Assembly: GCA_903934285.1 (NCBI GenBank)
Contig: CAIZNN010000212.1
Span: forward strand, 1 to 64,000
Origin: Akkermansiaceae bacterium
GTDB lineage: Bacteria > Verrucomicrobiota > Verrucomicrobiia > Verrucomicrobiales > Akkermansiaceae
Direction of reading: 5' to 3'
Length of the DNA: 64,000 nucleotides
The notes beneath the pieces were generated by a model, which did no database searches, was not told the origin of the DNA, and saw only the letters and a program-made list of their open reading frames with translations. The translations under genes and the position numbers were made by a program. Positions 26,456 through 35,221 of the stretch are shown piece after piece. The stretch's first letter is position 1. Each line of letters starts with the position of its first letter.

Positions 26456-28885
26456 CTATCCTCCTATTTTCGGACCTTTGCCTTGCCCGGATTTCCCTGG
26501 AGGCGGCAGCGTTGGCTTCTTCATTTCCGGTGCCTTTGGCCTCGCATCGATGATCTTACCAGCTTCTTTCCCAAGCGTGGCGTCATTCTGTTTGATGATG
26601 TTAAGCGCCTGTTCAAGCTGTAGGTCAGCCTGTCGAAGACGGTCATACTCGTCTTTTAGCACCGCCTTCAGTTCCGCCTCTTCTTTTTTCGTGCCGATCA
26701 GATAGTTTGCGAGGCTGTTGCCAAAGATATGGCGGGTGAGCCCCTCCAGGGCCACCCGCGTTTGAGTCGCGACGCCACCGTGGAATTTCCCAACTTCTTT
26801 TTGGATTTGGGTCTTTAGTCCGTCTTCACCCATCTCCTTGGTTTCCGGAGTCCGGCCGCCTTGGATTTGGCCAAGGGTATCCCGGAGAGCTTCAACCCGA
26901 ACGCCGGATTCATATTCCGTTTTTGCATCCACGAGGTCCTGGCGGATTTCCACATCGCCTTTTCCTGCCGGCGCCACCTTTCCGAAGAACTCGAACACGA
27001 ATGCCAGTCCGTCGCTGACGCCTTTGGAGATCAACCCCGAAACCCGCTTGTTAAGCGCCACATCCGCCACGGTTTCGAGTTTTTTGGCATCCGAGCCGAC
27101 GGGAGCCTCGGCCCCAAGCTTGGTGATGACCCAAGTCCAAGCCCCGACTTTTCCCCTTTCCTCGGCAGCCTTCTCAACGGCCTTTTCCTTTCTCCCCAGC
27201 GCGCTCTTGATGCGAGTCATCCACGTGGAAACCGTCGGCTCCTGCGTTTCCTCGTCACCCTGTGACGCTGGGGACTCCCCGGTTGCCGCCACCAGGCCTT
27301 CAGGGTCGGCCAGATCGCGCCACGCCTCTTCCAATTCCCCGAAAATCTCCGCCTTGTCGTCGTCGACCCGCGACGCCAGCTTTTCAAGCCGTGACGATTC
27401 CTCCAAGCCCATCCCTTTGATCTCCTTGATTTTCGCTTCGATCTTCTCGATTTCCTGTGTGGTTGCCATTACCGCTTCTTCGGCTTCTATCAACCTCTTC
27501 GCGACATCGGCGTTGTGGCGGTAGAGGAAACTCTGACCGGCCTCACGGGTGCTTCCCTCCTCAACGTATTTGCGGGCGTCCTTGACGCCGGCGGCAATCA
27601 ACTTTTCCTTCGCCGAAGCCGGCAACTCGTCGACCACGTTGCTCCGCCATTGCCGCTCCAACCACACATCCAGATATTGCTTTTCCAAGAATTCATCACT
27701 CATCGCCGCCTTGAACCGGAAACCGTTATTCCGGTCATATTTGGAAATCACCTGTTGTCGAAGCTCTTCAAGACGTTCCGGAGATTCGTGATTTTCACCC
27801 ACTTTTCCCCGCGCTGTCTCAATTGCCCTCGTTAGATTGAGTTTAAACCTCAGTGAATATCCGAGAATGGCCTTATTATTAAGGCTACGCAAAGCGGTTC
27901 TTTTCTGATAGATCTTTTCAAAGTCCGCAGGGACCTCCGTGGGCTCCGGATCAAGCTGATTTTTCGCCACCATCTCCTTAATCCGCTTGCCCACCGCAGC
28001 TGGCACCGCACGGCGATTTTCCGCCTCTAGCGACACCCGAGCTTTTTCCGAAGCTTCGGAATGCCAGTTAGCGATGGCCTGCTTCAGCTGTTTCTCGTCC
28101 CGATCCACCGGAAGCACCATCGTGTATTGAATATGGATGTGGAGATCGGAATCCCGCATCCGGTGGACGGCCGCCGAAACCACCTCACATCCAACTTTCG
28201 CTTCAAATTCCTGCACCGTCCGGTCGATAGCCCGGTCGAGTTGAGCATCAGTAAGCTGGCCAGCAAAGCCTTCCTCACCGACGGCGCGGGCCTCATGAGG
28301 CATCAGTCGCAGTGTTATGGATCGCATAGGGCTGGCCCCCTTGCGTTTCAGTTTGTCCGTGGAGCGGAGCAGGCCATCCTTCGTTGGCTTTCCGTCCTTT
28401 CCTATGATATGGCGCTCGGCATATTCCTCGCCGACGGTGACGATCTGCCCCGTGTTCTCGCGGTAATTCCACCGGGCATCAAGCAGGTTCTCGTTGTGGT
28501 CCACCCACCGCTGTCCCTCGCTGACTGGCACACGTTCCGGCGGGCTGCCTTTCTGGTAGATCCGAAGAGCCACGATTTCGTCGCTCAGAGTAAACATTGC
28601 CAAGGTAGTCCCCGGCAGATAGACCAAAGACTTCCCGTCGGCATCCAACACCTTGCCTTCCTCGTCCTCGTCGAGCGGGGGTAATGGCGGCCATTTCATC
28701 GCCTTGCGCAGCTGTTTAATTTGCATCGCCAAAGCCGCCAGGTGGTCCTTTTTCAGCGTTTGCAGCATCCCCATGTGTTCGAGCATGCCGATTCCCGTCA
28801 CCAACTTAGATGTGGATGACAAAGTCCGGGCATCCTTGTTCTGGCGCACCTTGGTCCCCTTAGCGGGTCCTTTGTTGGAGTTCAT
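26456..28885 (-). CDS. Large relaxase/mobilisation-like protein with HUH motif
   Basis: This 809-aa, highly charged protein has DLHIHIQYTMVLP near residues 248-260. The two His spaced by one residue (H249, H251) fit an HUH metal site of relaxases or rolling-circle initiators. The upstream segment MRSITLRLMPHEARAVGEEG resembles the start of such a domain. The C-terminal two-thirds are predicted coiled coil (long Glu/Lys/Ala runs) ending in a Pro/Gly-rich tail. The catalytic Tyr cannot be placed with confidence. A rolling-circle Rep is the alternative. Its 5' side faces an AT-rich 555-bp non-coding region, a likely place for oriT or oriV. Confidence 0.5.
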   Translation of the reverse strand: MNSNKGPAKGTKVRQNKDARTLSSTSKLVTGIGMLEHMGMLQTLKKDHLAALAMQIKQLRKAMKWPPLPPLDEDEEGKVLDADGKSLVYLPGTTLAMFTLSDEIVALRIYQKGSPPERVPVSEGQRWVDHNENLLDARWNYRENTGQIVTVGEEYAERHIIGKDGKPTKDGLLRSTDKLKRKGASPMRSITLRLMPHEARAVGEEGFAGQLTDAQLDRAIDRTVQEFEAKVGCEVVSAAVHRMRDSDLHIHIQYTMVLPVDRDEKQLKQAIANWHSEASEKARVSLEAENRRAVPAAVGKRIKEMVAKNQLDPEPTEVPADFEKIYQKRTALRSLNNKAILGYSLRFKLNLTRAIETARGKVGENHESPERLEELRQQVISKYDRNNGFRFKAAMSDEFLEKQYLDVWLERQWRSNVVDELPASAKEKLIAAGVKDARKYVEEGSTREAGQSFLYRHNADVAKRLIEAEEAVMATTQEIEKIEAKIKEIKGMGLEESSRLEKLASRVDDDKAEIFGELEEAWRDLADPEGLVAATGESPASQGDEETQEPTVSTWMTRIKSALGRKEKAVEKAAEERGKVGAWTWVITKLGAEAPVGSDAKKLETVADVALNKRVSGLISKGVSDGLAFVFEFFGKVAPAGKGDVEIRQDLVDAKTEYESGVRVEALRDTLGQIQGGRTPETKEMGEDGLKTQIQKEVGKFHGGVATQTRVALEGLTRHIFGNSLANYLIGTKKEEAELKAVLKDEYDRLRQADLQLEQALNIIKQNDATLGKEAGKIIDARPKAPEMKKPTLPPPGKSGQGKGPKIGG

Positions 28886-29440
28886 GGATTGATCCTAATG
28901 GTTTTTCTAATAATTGCAATATAACATTGAATATTTGTTAACAAGAGAGGGGCAGGATTTTCTGTCCATTTCTGCGAAATGTTAGAAAATTCCGTGCGAT
29001 CTACCGATCACACCCTGCCCCCCCCTTGTGCTGCCGCAGGCCTGCTAACGCAGATGAATTGCCCTCCCGCTCACGCGGGATGCCCCAATCGGACCCGGCT
29101 TGTGGCTAGGCCCCACCCGCACACAGCAAATTCCTGATGCGTCGCATCCTATTGTTTATCAATAGCATGTGAAGTATACTTCGCCAGCAATCTGGCGAAT
29201 TTGATGCCGCCGAACTGGTCTTACCGACTTCTCATCCTCATGCCTCTTGTTGCTCGCGGCTTCCCGCACCGAGGAATTTGCGATCATCGATGGGTCATGT
29301 AACGAGCTGCAATGAAGCCCAATGAATTTAGAACGAAGAAGCGCTGAATTTTTTAACGAAAAATATTGATTTACGAAGGATTCCGTATAGAATACATTGC
29401 ATTCAAAAGAATTTACGAATGAACATGACAAAGAATTACA
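28886..29440. other. AT-rich intergenic region, candidate oriT/oriV
   Basis: This 555-bp stretch has no convincing gene. It is much more AT-rich than its surroundings, has a small CCCGCTCACGCGGG hairpin (about 29,070-29,083) and several ACGAA-type repeats (TTAACGAA, two of ATTTACGAA) between about 29,355 and 29,420. It separates the divergent relaxase-like gene and the unknown gene at 29,441, the usual position for a transfer or replication origin. This function is inference. Confidence 0.4.
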
Positions 29441-30337
29441 ATGTTTTGCAATGAAATAAACGAACCCAAAATGAACACGGAACGCGCAAAATCACTCCTG
29501 GCCGCTTATGATCTCAAGGCTGCCAATACCGCAAAGGCCAAACCTAGGCCGGATTCGACCAGCCAGGAAATCCGGATCGTGCTGATCTTGATGGTTTTTG
29601 ATCATCGCCCCGCCGAGTGGGGATATGACTTCATGGTCGAACAGGATATCCTGACTCGAGAAACGGACCGGAAAAAGAGGAAAAACCAGATTCGAAAAAT
29701 CAGCGGCTGGTGTTCGAAAATCAGAGTGGAGGAAATGGGCCTGCCCCCATTGCACCGGGGACTCATCCAACCACCCGATATGTTGGTTGCCCGGGAGCGT
29801 TGGGACGTGCTGAATCCGCGCCCGAGCGACGAAATATTGCTCTCCGGCACATTGAAATTCACTCCGGCGGACTATTCGGACCTCGATCTGGGGCCTTCGC
29901 AACATCGGAAAAAACTAAAAGAGAAGGGGACCAAATCAATCAAATCCGCCACGTCGGCCAAACCCGCGCCCACGCTACAATCAGCGGCCCCCGCAACAAT
30001 CGCGAACCCGGAAGGGGCATCGAGCGCCTGTGAAAATCCGCAGGAAGGCGAAGATAGGGAAAGTACGCCAGTTCCTGGCTTCACCCAGACACCAATGCCG
30101 GTGATAGCACCTGCCCAGAGTCGCACCGCGGACGATATTCTTGATGACATCTGGAGAGTCCCCATGGGTGACACGCAGGCTTGGGAATCAGAAGTCCTGC
30201 GTTTGAAATGCGAAAGATTCCGCCTTTGCAATGCCCGTGACCCTGACATGCTGGACAAAAGTGACCTAGCGAAGGGCCTGAAAAATACCTGGAGGGAAGC
30301 AATAAAAAGGGCCAAGGCAAGAGAATCAGTAACATGA
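29441..30337 (+). CDS. Plasmid-type hypothetical protein
   Basis: This 298-aa protein is unrecognised; a start at 29,471 (MNTERAKSLLAAYDL) is about equally likely. Residues 40-120 look folded (IRIVLILMVFDHRPAEWGYDFMV, then a basic KKRKNQIRKISGWC segment that may bind DNA). Residues 160-215 are low-complexity Ala/Pro/Ser, and the C-terminus is helical (ADDILDDIWRVP...). Position next to the AT-rich region and upstream of the ParA repeats suggests replication or transfer control, but no motif proves it. Confidence 0.5.
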   Translation: MFCNEINEPKMNTERAKSLLAAYDLKAANTAKAKPRPDSTSQEIRIVLILMVFDHRPAEWGYDFMVEQDILTRETDRKKRKNQIRKISGWCSKIRVEEMGLPPLHRGLIQPPDMLVARERWDVLNPRPSDEILLSGTLKFTPADYSDLDLGPSQHRKKLKEKGTKSIKSATSAKPAPTLQSAAPATIANPEGASSACENPQEGEDRESTPVPGFTQTPMPVIAPAQSRTADDILDDIWRVPMGDTQAWESEVLRLKCERFRLCNARDPDMLDKSDLAKGLKNTWREAIKRAKARESVT

Positions 30338-30370
30338 TTCCTCGTCGATTTCATTCATGATTGAGCTACC

Positions 30371-30922
30371 TTTCGCGCCCCGAACACATCGGTCGGGGGC
30401 AGCGTTCACCGCGCTAGCTGAGGCGAATTGCCGCAACACGAAATCCGTCGCCTTGTCGTTGTCACGGTGAACCGTATCTAAGGCAAACCATAAAACCTCC
30501 CTACAAATCCACCTTTCGCGCCCCGAACACGTCGGTCGGCAGCAGCGTTCACCTCGCTGGCTCAGGAGAATTGTCGCAACACGAAATCCAACGCCCTGTC
30601 GTTGTCACGCTGAGCCGTATTAATAGTTGAACAATGAAACCTCAATGCCAATCCACCTTTCTCACCCCCGAACACATCGGTAGGGGGGCAGCGTTCACCT
30701 CGCTGGCGCAGGCGAATTGCGCAACACGAAATCCAACGACCTGTCGTTGTCACGGTGAACCGTATTAATAGTTGAACAATGAAACCTCAATGCAAATCCA
30801 CTTTTCGCGCCCCCAACACATCGGTCGGGGGCAGCATTCAACATGCTGGCGCTGGCGAATTGCCACAAAACAAAATCCACCGCCATGATGTTGTCACGGT
30901 GAACCGTATTTAAAATCAAACC
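30371..30922. repeat. Four tandem ~144-bp repeats upstream of parA
   Basis: Units begin at 30,371, 30,514, 30,658 and 30,803 with TTTCGCGCCCCGAACAC or a variant, so the spacing is 143-145 bp. Each carries a TTGTCACGGTGAACCGTAT-type segment. In units 2, 3 and 4 an ATGAAAC lies 120-121 bp from the unit start; the one in unit 4 is the parA start codon, and unit 1 has ATA instead. The array is thus a repeated copy of the parA leader. Two 44-codon frames (30,634-30,768 and 30,779-30,913) open inside it but encode unrelated peptides, so non-coding function is more likely. A partition centromere is the best reading. Confidence 0.8.
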
Positions 30923-31720
30923 ATGAAACTTCCATATTTCGAAATCAAAAAACGCAGTAAAGTCACCCTCGTCGTTTTTGTCGGACGAGCAAAGGTCGGG
31001 AAATCATTCCTCCTCAATTTGATCGCCGAGGTTTGTGGCCTGTACAACAATAAGCTCTGTGTGCTTTTTGATTCCGACGAGCAGGCCGATCGCGATTTCA
31101 CCCGCGTCGATGACGTCGTGAAACCGATGCCAATGAAATGCTTCGACGACATCGCTCGGATCACGGGGCAGGCACCGGTCGGATGCTCGTTGATCTTGGG
31201 AGATACCGCAGGTGCCAGCCAAGGATTCATGGCCGAGGTCTGCTCCAACCAAAAATTTCTGGCTAACTCAAACCTGGAACTCGTGGCGGTGATTGTTACT
31301 CCCGATCTTCTTGAGTACGGAGACCTCACCAAACGATGGCTGCAAATTTTCAAGAACTCCCCCCGTGGGTTTCTGATTCAAAACGAACTGGAATGCTCCG
31401 GTAGTGACGGCCCCGGCTTACCACTCCCGGAAGGCATCGAAGCTCCAGCTGAAATGACAATTATGAGGGTTCCTCACCTTGATCGAATCGTAGCCAACGA
31501 AATTTCCAGGATTGCCGTCAAAATCGGTGACGTTGCCGACGGACGCCTCGATGCAAAGGATAGTGAAATCCTAAACTGGGGTCCTTATCAAGACATGGCG
31601 GCATTATGGGCCAACGAAACGATTACAGCGCTCGCTCCGTTAATCCGGTTCATTTGCGATACGGTTAACGCCAACGCAGCAAAGCCCGCATCACCCCATA
31701 AACCAATCGCCAGTTCATGA
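30923..31720 (+). CDS. ParA-like partition ATPase
   Basis: This 265-aa protein has a deviant Walker A near residues 17-26 (VGRAKVGKSFLLNLIAE, Lys-x-Gly-Lys-Ser) followed by the strand LCVLFDSDEQADRDF and a Walker B-like CSLILGDTAG near residue 95, the layout of ParA/MinD-type NTPases. Such proteins segregate plasmids or islands with a centromere-binding partner. Its stop overlaps the next start (ATGA at 31,717-31,720). No ParB is recognisable, though the downstream gene may play that role. The tandem repeats directly upstream are the likely centromere and promoter. Confidence 0.68.
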   Translation: MKLPYFEIKKRSKVTLVVFVGRAKVGKSFLLNLIAEVCGLYNNKLCVLFDSDEQADRDFTRVDDVVKPMPMKCFDDIARITGQAPVGCSLILGDTAGASQGFMAEVCSNQKFLANSNLELVAVIVTPDLLEYGDLTKRWLQIFKNSPRGFLIQNELECSGSDGPGLPLPEGIEAPAEMTIMRVPHLDRIVANEISRIAVKIGDVADGRLDAKDSEILNWGPYQDMAALWANETITALAPLIRFICDTVNANAAKPASPHKPIASS

Positions 31721-32328
31721 GTTTGGAAAATTCAAATTTACCCCAAGACCCCAACGGTGGAAGGTACGTCCCGTCCTCGTTGGAGGAGTTTCGGGACAAG
31801 ATGCAGAGGCTTGTCCCCAAATCCTCTTGGCCCTTGATAGACCGTATCTACTATACATTCACACACATCAAATGTCAGAGGGTAACATTGGATGTGGATT
31901 TGAAAATGCTTGTTCTCGACGCGATATGCTGCTCGCACAAATCTGCTGGCAAAGTTCAGAAAATAAACGCTGATTATGCCGAAAGGAGGATCCGCATCGC
32001 AATCCGTGAAGAAATGGCACCTTGGATCAAGCTCTCGAAGGCGGACCGTCTTCACATCGGGTGGGGTCCTGTTTTGGCCATCGCCCTTCTCGCGGCCGTC
32101 ATTGGAGCTTCCGTGGACCGACTGTTTTTACCGAAACCCAATCGATACCGGTACACGCAAGAGAAAGACAATGTGTTCACAATGGCTGAGATTCCAGACA
32201 AAGTTCTGCCAATTTCCATTACTCCCGCGCCAGCATTCAACAAAGTAACGCCGCCCCAAGCAACGGAACAGGAGTCCGGCGACTTCTTGGAGCCACCAGA
32301 ATTCTCCCCCACCAGAAAGGGGCGCTGA
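31717..32328 (+). CDS. Hypothetical single-pass membrane protein coupled to parA
   Basis: This 203-aa protein is unrecognised. Residues 1-100 are soluble and contain several basic helices. A single transmembrane segment lies near residues 111-133 (GPVLAIALLAAVIGASVDRLFL), followed by a Pro-rich tail of about 70 residues. The start overlaps the ParA stop, so the two products are made together. A membrane-anchored partner of the ATPase is plausible but unproven. Confidence 0.55.
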   Translation: MSLENSNLPQDPNGGRYVPSSLEEFRDKMQRLVPKSSWPLIDRIYYTFTHIKCQRVTLDVDLKMLVLDAICCSHKSAGKVQKINADYAERRIRIAIREEMAPWIKLSKADRLHIGWGPVLAIALLAAVIGASVDRLFLPKPNRYRYTQEKDNVFTMAEIPDKVLPISITPAPAFNKVTPPQATEQESGDFLEPPEFSPTRKGR

Positions 32329-32474
32329 TCAACAATTGAATCTCCTTCTTTTTGAATTGTGGCGGTTGCCATTGTCATCATGCCCATTCTGCTGTATCTG
32401 ACTCCCTGTCCGTGACAGGATTGGAGTCGGATGACCAGTGAACCCGCATCTGTCACGCTCGTCCGTCTACAATA

Positions 32475-33179
32475 ATGATGCCCTCAAATTCAACTACCCC
32501 GCCCCCTGTACCAGCAGGCCCCACAGTCTATGACCTGCTCAAGGGCATCGCTTGTTTTAAAAACAGCGAAGTCGCCGAAGATGCGAAAAAGGCTAAAATC
32601 CTTTTCGATGAATTGCTGGCAACCTACGAGTGGAGGTTGCTGAGCATCATTAAAAAACAACTTCCCTACAGTGGGGCTACTGTACACCTCGACCCCGGTG
32701 ATCTATACTGGAAAGTCGCCCATAAAATTTGGGAGAAAGCTGACCGCTTCATCCCCAGCAGAACCGACCCCAATGGAATCCGGGAGCAATTCCTAAGATG
32801 GACGTACGTAATTCTCAGGAATATCATCAGTGATACCATAGCCCCCTTGAAAGAGGAGCTAACCAGCACCGAGTCCTGGCAGGATCATTGGGATCAATTC
32901 AATCAAGATGTCCCTGACAAATCGGATCGGGCGAAACTTGCAGTCATAGTTTTGGAGAAAATGGACCCTAAATACGCAGAGGTTCTTTTCTGGACCGTTT
33001 CTGTGAGACCAACCGACGGATCTCAAATGCGTCCGTCCAAAGAGGACAGGGATAAGATCTGCCGTGATCTTGATATCACGCCAGATAATTTACGTCAGAG
33101 GAGAGCGAGAGCATTCCAGATCCTCAAGAGAGAGATCAAGATCCTTGAGAAAGAGAACGCTGCCCGTCTCGTAAAATAA
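32475..33179 (+). CDS. Sigma-70 family (ECF-like) sigma factor
   Basis: The 234-aa protein has a region-2-like helical block (LDPGDLYWKVAHKIWEKADRFIP...EQFLRWTYVILRNIISD, residues ~74-128). After a linker there is a region-4-like HTH near the C-terminus (KICRDLDITPDNLRQRRARAFQILKREI), matching ECF sigma factors in order and size. No anti-sigma gene is next to it, although the preceding gene encodes a single-pass membrane protein that could serve. It probably switches on island genes. Family assignment is by pattern only. Confidence 0.6.
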   Translation: MMPSNSTTPPPVPAGPTVYDLLKGIACFKNSEVAEDAKKAKILFDELLATYEWRLLSIIKKQLPYSGATVHLDPGDLYWKVAHKIWEKADRFIPSRTDPNGIREQFLRWTYVILRNIISDTIAPLKEELTSTESWQDHWDQFNQDVPDKSDRAKLAVIVLEKMDPKYAEVLFWTVSVRPTDGSQMRPSKEDRDKICRDLDITPDNLRQRRARAFQILKREIKILEKENAARLVK

Positions 33180-33224
33180 ACCACTACATTCAGCCAGTTT
33201 ACAACCAAACCAACACAGCCCAAT

Positions 33225-33590
33225 ATGAATCGCCCCCAAAACGCCTACGAGGACCTCGCCAATGCCTTCAAAATCCTTGGCAAAAGCCTGCCCGAAACCG
33301 AAGAAGAAATCAGTGAATTCCTCGCTGAGTTCAACTCTGACGACTTTGAGATACACGAAGTGCCCGCATACCTATCGCATCAGGCCATCATAGCTTCGAT
33401 TATCGAGGGCCACCCCCCGACGCCCCCCCCCCATTCTGACAGCAATGTGGTCCCCTCAATCAAATTGCAACAGCCTCCTACTGGAATTGATTATGTCATA
33501 ATGGCACAGCCCTTGCCGCCAATGCTCCCCTCCGATATACCAATCACGCTTCCGCCCGGTCTAACGACATACGATGATGCACTCCCTTGA
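33225..33590 (+). CDS. Small acidic, proline-rich hypothetical protein
   Basis: This 121-aa protein is unrecognised. The first 65 residues are acidic and helical (ETEEEISEFLAEFNSDDFEIHE), and the remainder is Pro-rich and probably disordered. It follows the sigma factor by 45 bp and may be co-transcribed. The low-GC composition matches the island. Confidence 0.45.
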   Translation: MNRPQNAYEDLANAFKILGKSLPETEEEISEFLAEFNSDDFEIHEVPAYLSHQAIIASIIEGHPPTPPPHSDSNVVPSIKLQQPPTGIDYVIMAQPLPPMLPSDIPITLPPGLTTYDDALP

Positions 33591-33607
33591 TTCCAACCCG
33601 AACGTGA

Positions 33608-33760
33608 ATACCGCGCCGATGGATTCCGTTCCATTCAGCTCAAACAACCGGCAAATTTCCGAAAGACAAGGCCACCGGGAAAGTGATCGCCGAAAAAGCA
33701 AACTACGATAACGGCGTCCTCACCATGGCCAGCGTGTTTCAAAACGTAGCCCTGAATTGA
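33608..33760 (+). pseudogene. Coding remnant
   Basis: An in-frame stretch without a start codon ends ...KATGKVIAEKANYDNGVL then TMASVFQNVALN and a stop at 33,758-33,760. It reads like the C-terminus of a real protein, but its family is not recognised. Together with the flanking ~150 bp, which show nothing else, it fills the 325-bp space before the truncated methyltransferase. It marks decayed DNA at the right edge of the island. Confidence 0.4.
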
Positions 33761-33903
33761 GACTGAGTCGCCTTCACGACCGGCGGAAGCCATTTGCGCT
33801 GGGAGAGGGTCCAGATGGCAGGATTTGGAACCCCAATGTCCCTTGATCAACGATCCCGATATTTCGCATTCTATTTGCTTGTAATCTTCCCATAGGCGAT
33901 TAA

Positions 33904-34500
33904 GAAGAAGTCACATGCAATGATCGCTACGCTGCCGCCGACCATCTATATGGCGAGGAGCCCAATACGTTCGTGGCGGAAGTCGCGGCGCAAATTTCAG
34001 CCGGGCCAGTGTTGTGCTTGGCAGAAGGCGAAGGACGCAGCGCGGTCTATCTCGCCACGTTGTGCCACGATAAAACCGCTGTGGACCAATCGGAGGTGGG
34101 TCTGGCCAAGGCACGCCGGTTGGCAGACGCACACGGCGTGGATATTGCCACAATGACCGCAGACTTGGGAGGCTACAACATCGCTGCTGGCGCATGGGCG
34201 GGAATCATCGCGACCTTCGCGCACCTGTCGCCGGAGGTGCGCCGACGGATTCATCGCAGCGTGGTGGCAGGGCTTCAGCCCGGTGGTGTTTTCATCCTCG
34301 AAGCCTACACCCCTGCGCAACTGGCATTCGGCACCGGCGGCCCGAAAGCGCCCGAGCGGCTCATGACCTTGGCCAGCCTGCGCGAGGAATTGTCCGGCCT
34401 CGAATTTCAGATCGCCCGCGAACTGGAACGCGACGTGACCGAGGGCACCGGACACACCGGCCGTGGCGCTGTGGTGCAAATCCTTGGCAGGCGGCTTTGA
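33904..34500 (+). pseudogene. SAM-dependent methyltransferase lacking its start codon
   Basis: The frame opens after TAA at 33,901 and reads EEVTCNDRYAAADHLYGEEP, then NTFVAEVAAQISAGPVLCLAEGEGRSAVYLATL (in parts), the typical TehB/type-11-like methyltransferase N-terminus with the SAM loop LAEGEGRSA. The rest (VDQSEVGLAKARRLA, ...GTGHTGRGAVVQILGRRL) is intact. The family normally begins with Met just before the xWNxRYA motif. Here the equivalent CNDRYA has no in-frame ATG/GTG/TTG upstream. The only start is GTG 33,973, which drops ~20 conserved residues. The island boundary probably removed the start and promoter. Confidence 0.7.
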
Positions 34501-34547
34501 CTTTGCCGTTGCCGCCTGCCCAGTCAGCTCTTTGACTTCGTCCGCCC

Positions 34548-34979
34548 ATGACCCGCGACGAACTCATCGACAAAATCCACAAGGTTGAGGCCCTGTTCAA
34601 ATCCACCCAGTCGCAAGGCGAAATGCAGGCGGCGCGAGGTGCGCTCGAACGCCTCCACGCCCAGCTTGCCGCCGCACCTCAGCCGACGGTGGAATTCAAG
34701 TTTTCTCTAACTGATCCATGGAAGCGCCAGCTTTTTCTGGCACTGGTCCGCCGCCATGACCTTCAGCCATACCGCCGCCCGCGCCAGCGCTACACCACCA
34801 TCATGGTTCGCCTCCAGCGCAAGTTCCTCGATGAAATCCTGTGGCCTGAATATTTGCAACTTTCCCAATTGCTTCATGACTACCTCGATGAAGCCACCCG
34901 TGACGTCATCAGCCGCGCCATCCACTGCGATCTATCCGAAGCCGCCGAAATCCCCGCCCTCGGCGATGCGCGGGAATGA
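34548..34979 (+). CDS. Conserved-looking hypothetical protein
   Basis: This 143-aa protein is unrecognised. The N-terminal 40 residues form a charged helix pair (DELIDKIHKVEALFKST...ALERLHAQLA). A compact segment, WKRQLFLALVRRHDLQPYRRP then RYTTIMVRLQRKFLDE, follows. Base composition and codon use match the core genome, not the island. It lies 47 bp after the truncated methyltransferase. A soluble protein is likely; function unknown. Confidence 0.6.
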   Translation: MTRDELIDKIHKVEALFKSTQSQGEMQAARGALERLHAQLAAAPQPTVEFKFSLTDPWKRQLFLALVRRHDLQPYRRPRQRYTTIMVRLQRKFLDEILWPEYLQLSQLLHDYLDEATRDVISRAIHCDLSEAAEIPALGDARE

Positions 34980-35221
34980 CTGGCAGAAATCGTCGTTCAC
35001 CCAGTTCCATGGAACGAGGACGAATCGAGTACCGACGAGATCGTAGGCCCGGGCATCATGGCGTGGCGATTAAGCGAATCGGTATTGTGCTTTGAGATTA
35101 GAGTCAATCCACGGAACGGTAATTCCAGCTCCGCCGGCACCCGAAAGCGCGGACGCCTTGTTCATAGACCATATCGATGTCAGGCCGGCTGGCATGACGG
35201 CGAGAGGGAATTCGACCCAAT

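Noticed and set aside
30634-30913. Two 44-codon frames in the parA leader repeats
   Set aside because: The two peptides share only their first residues because indels shift the frame between units, so protein-coding selection is unlikely.
30371-30922. CRISPR-like regular repeats
   Set aside because: Units are ~144 bp and contiguous with no unique spacers, and the last unit runs into a start codon; no cas genes are nearby.
33500-35200. Search for a second copy of the tRNA-Arg 3' end as attR
   Set aside because: No match to the T-arm/acceptor sequence was seen at the far side of the island, so no attachment-site pair is claimed.
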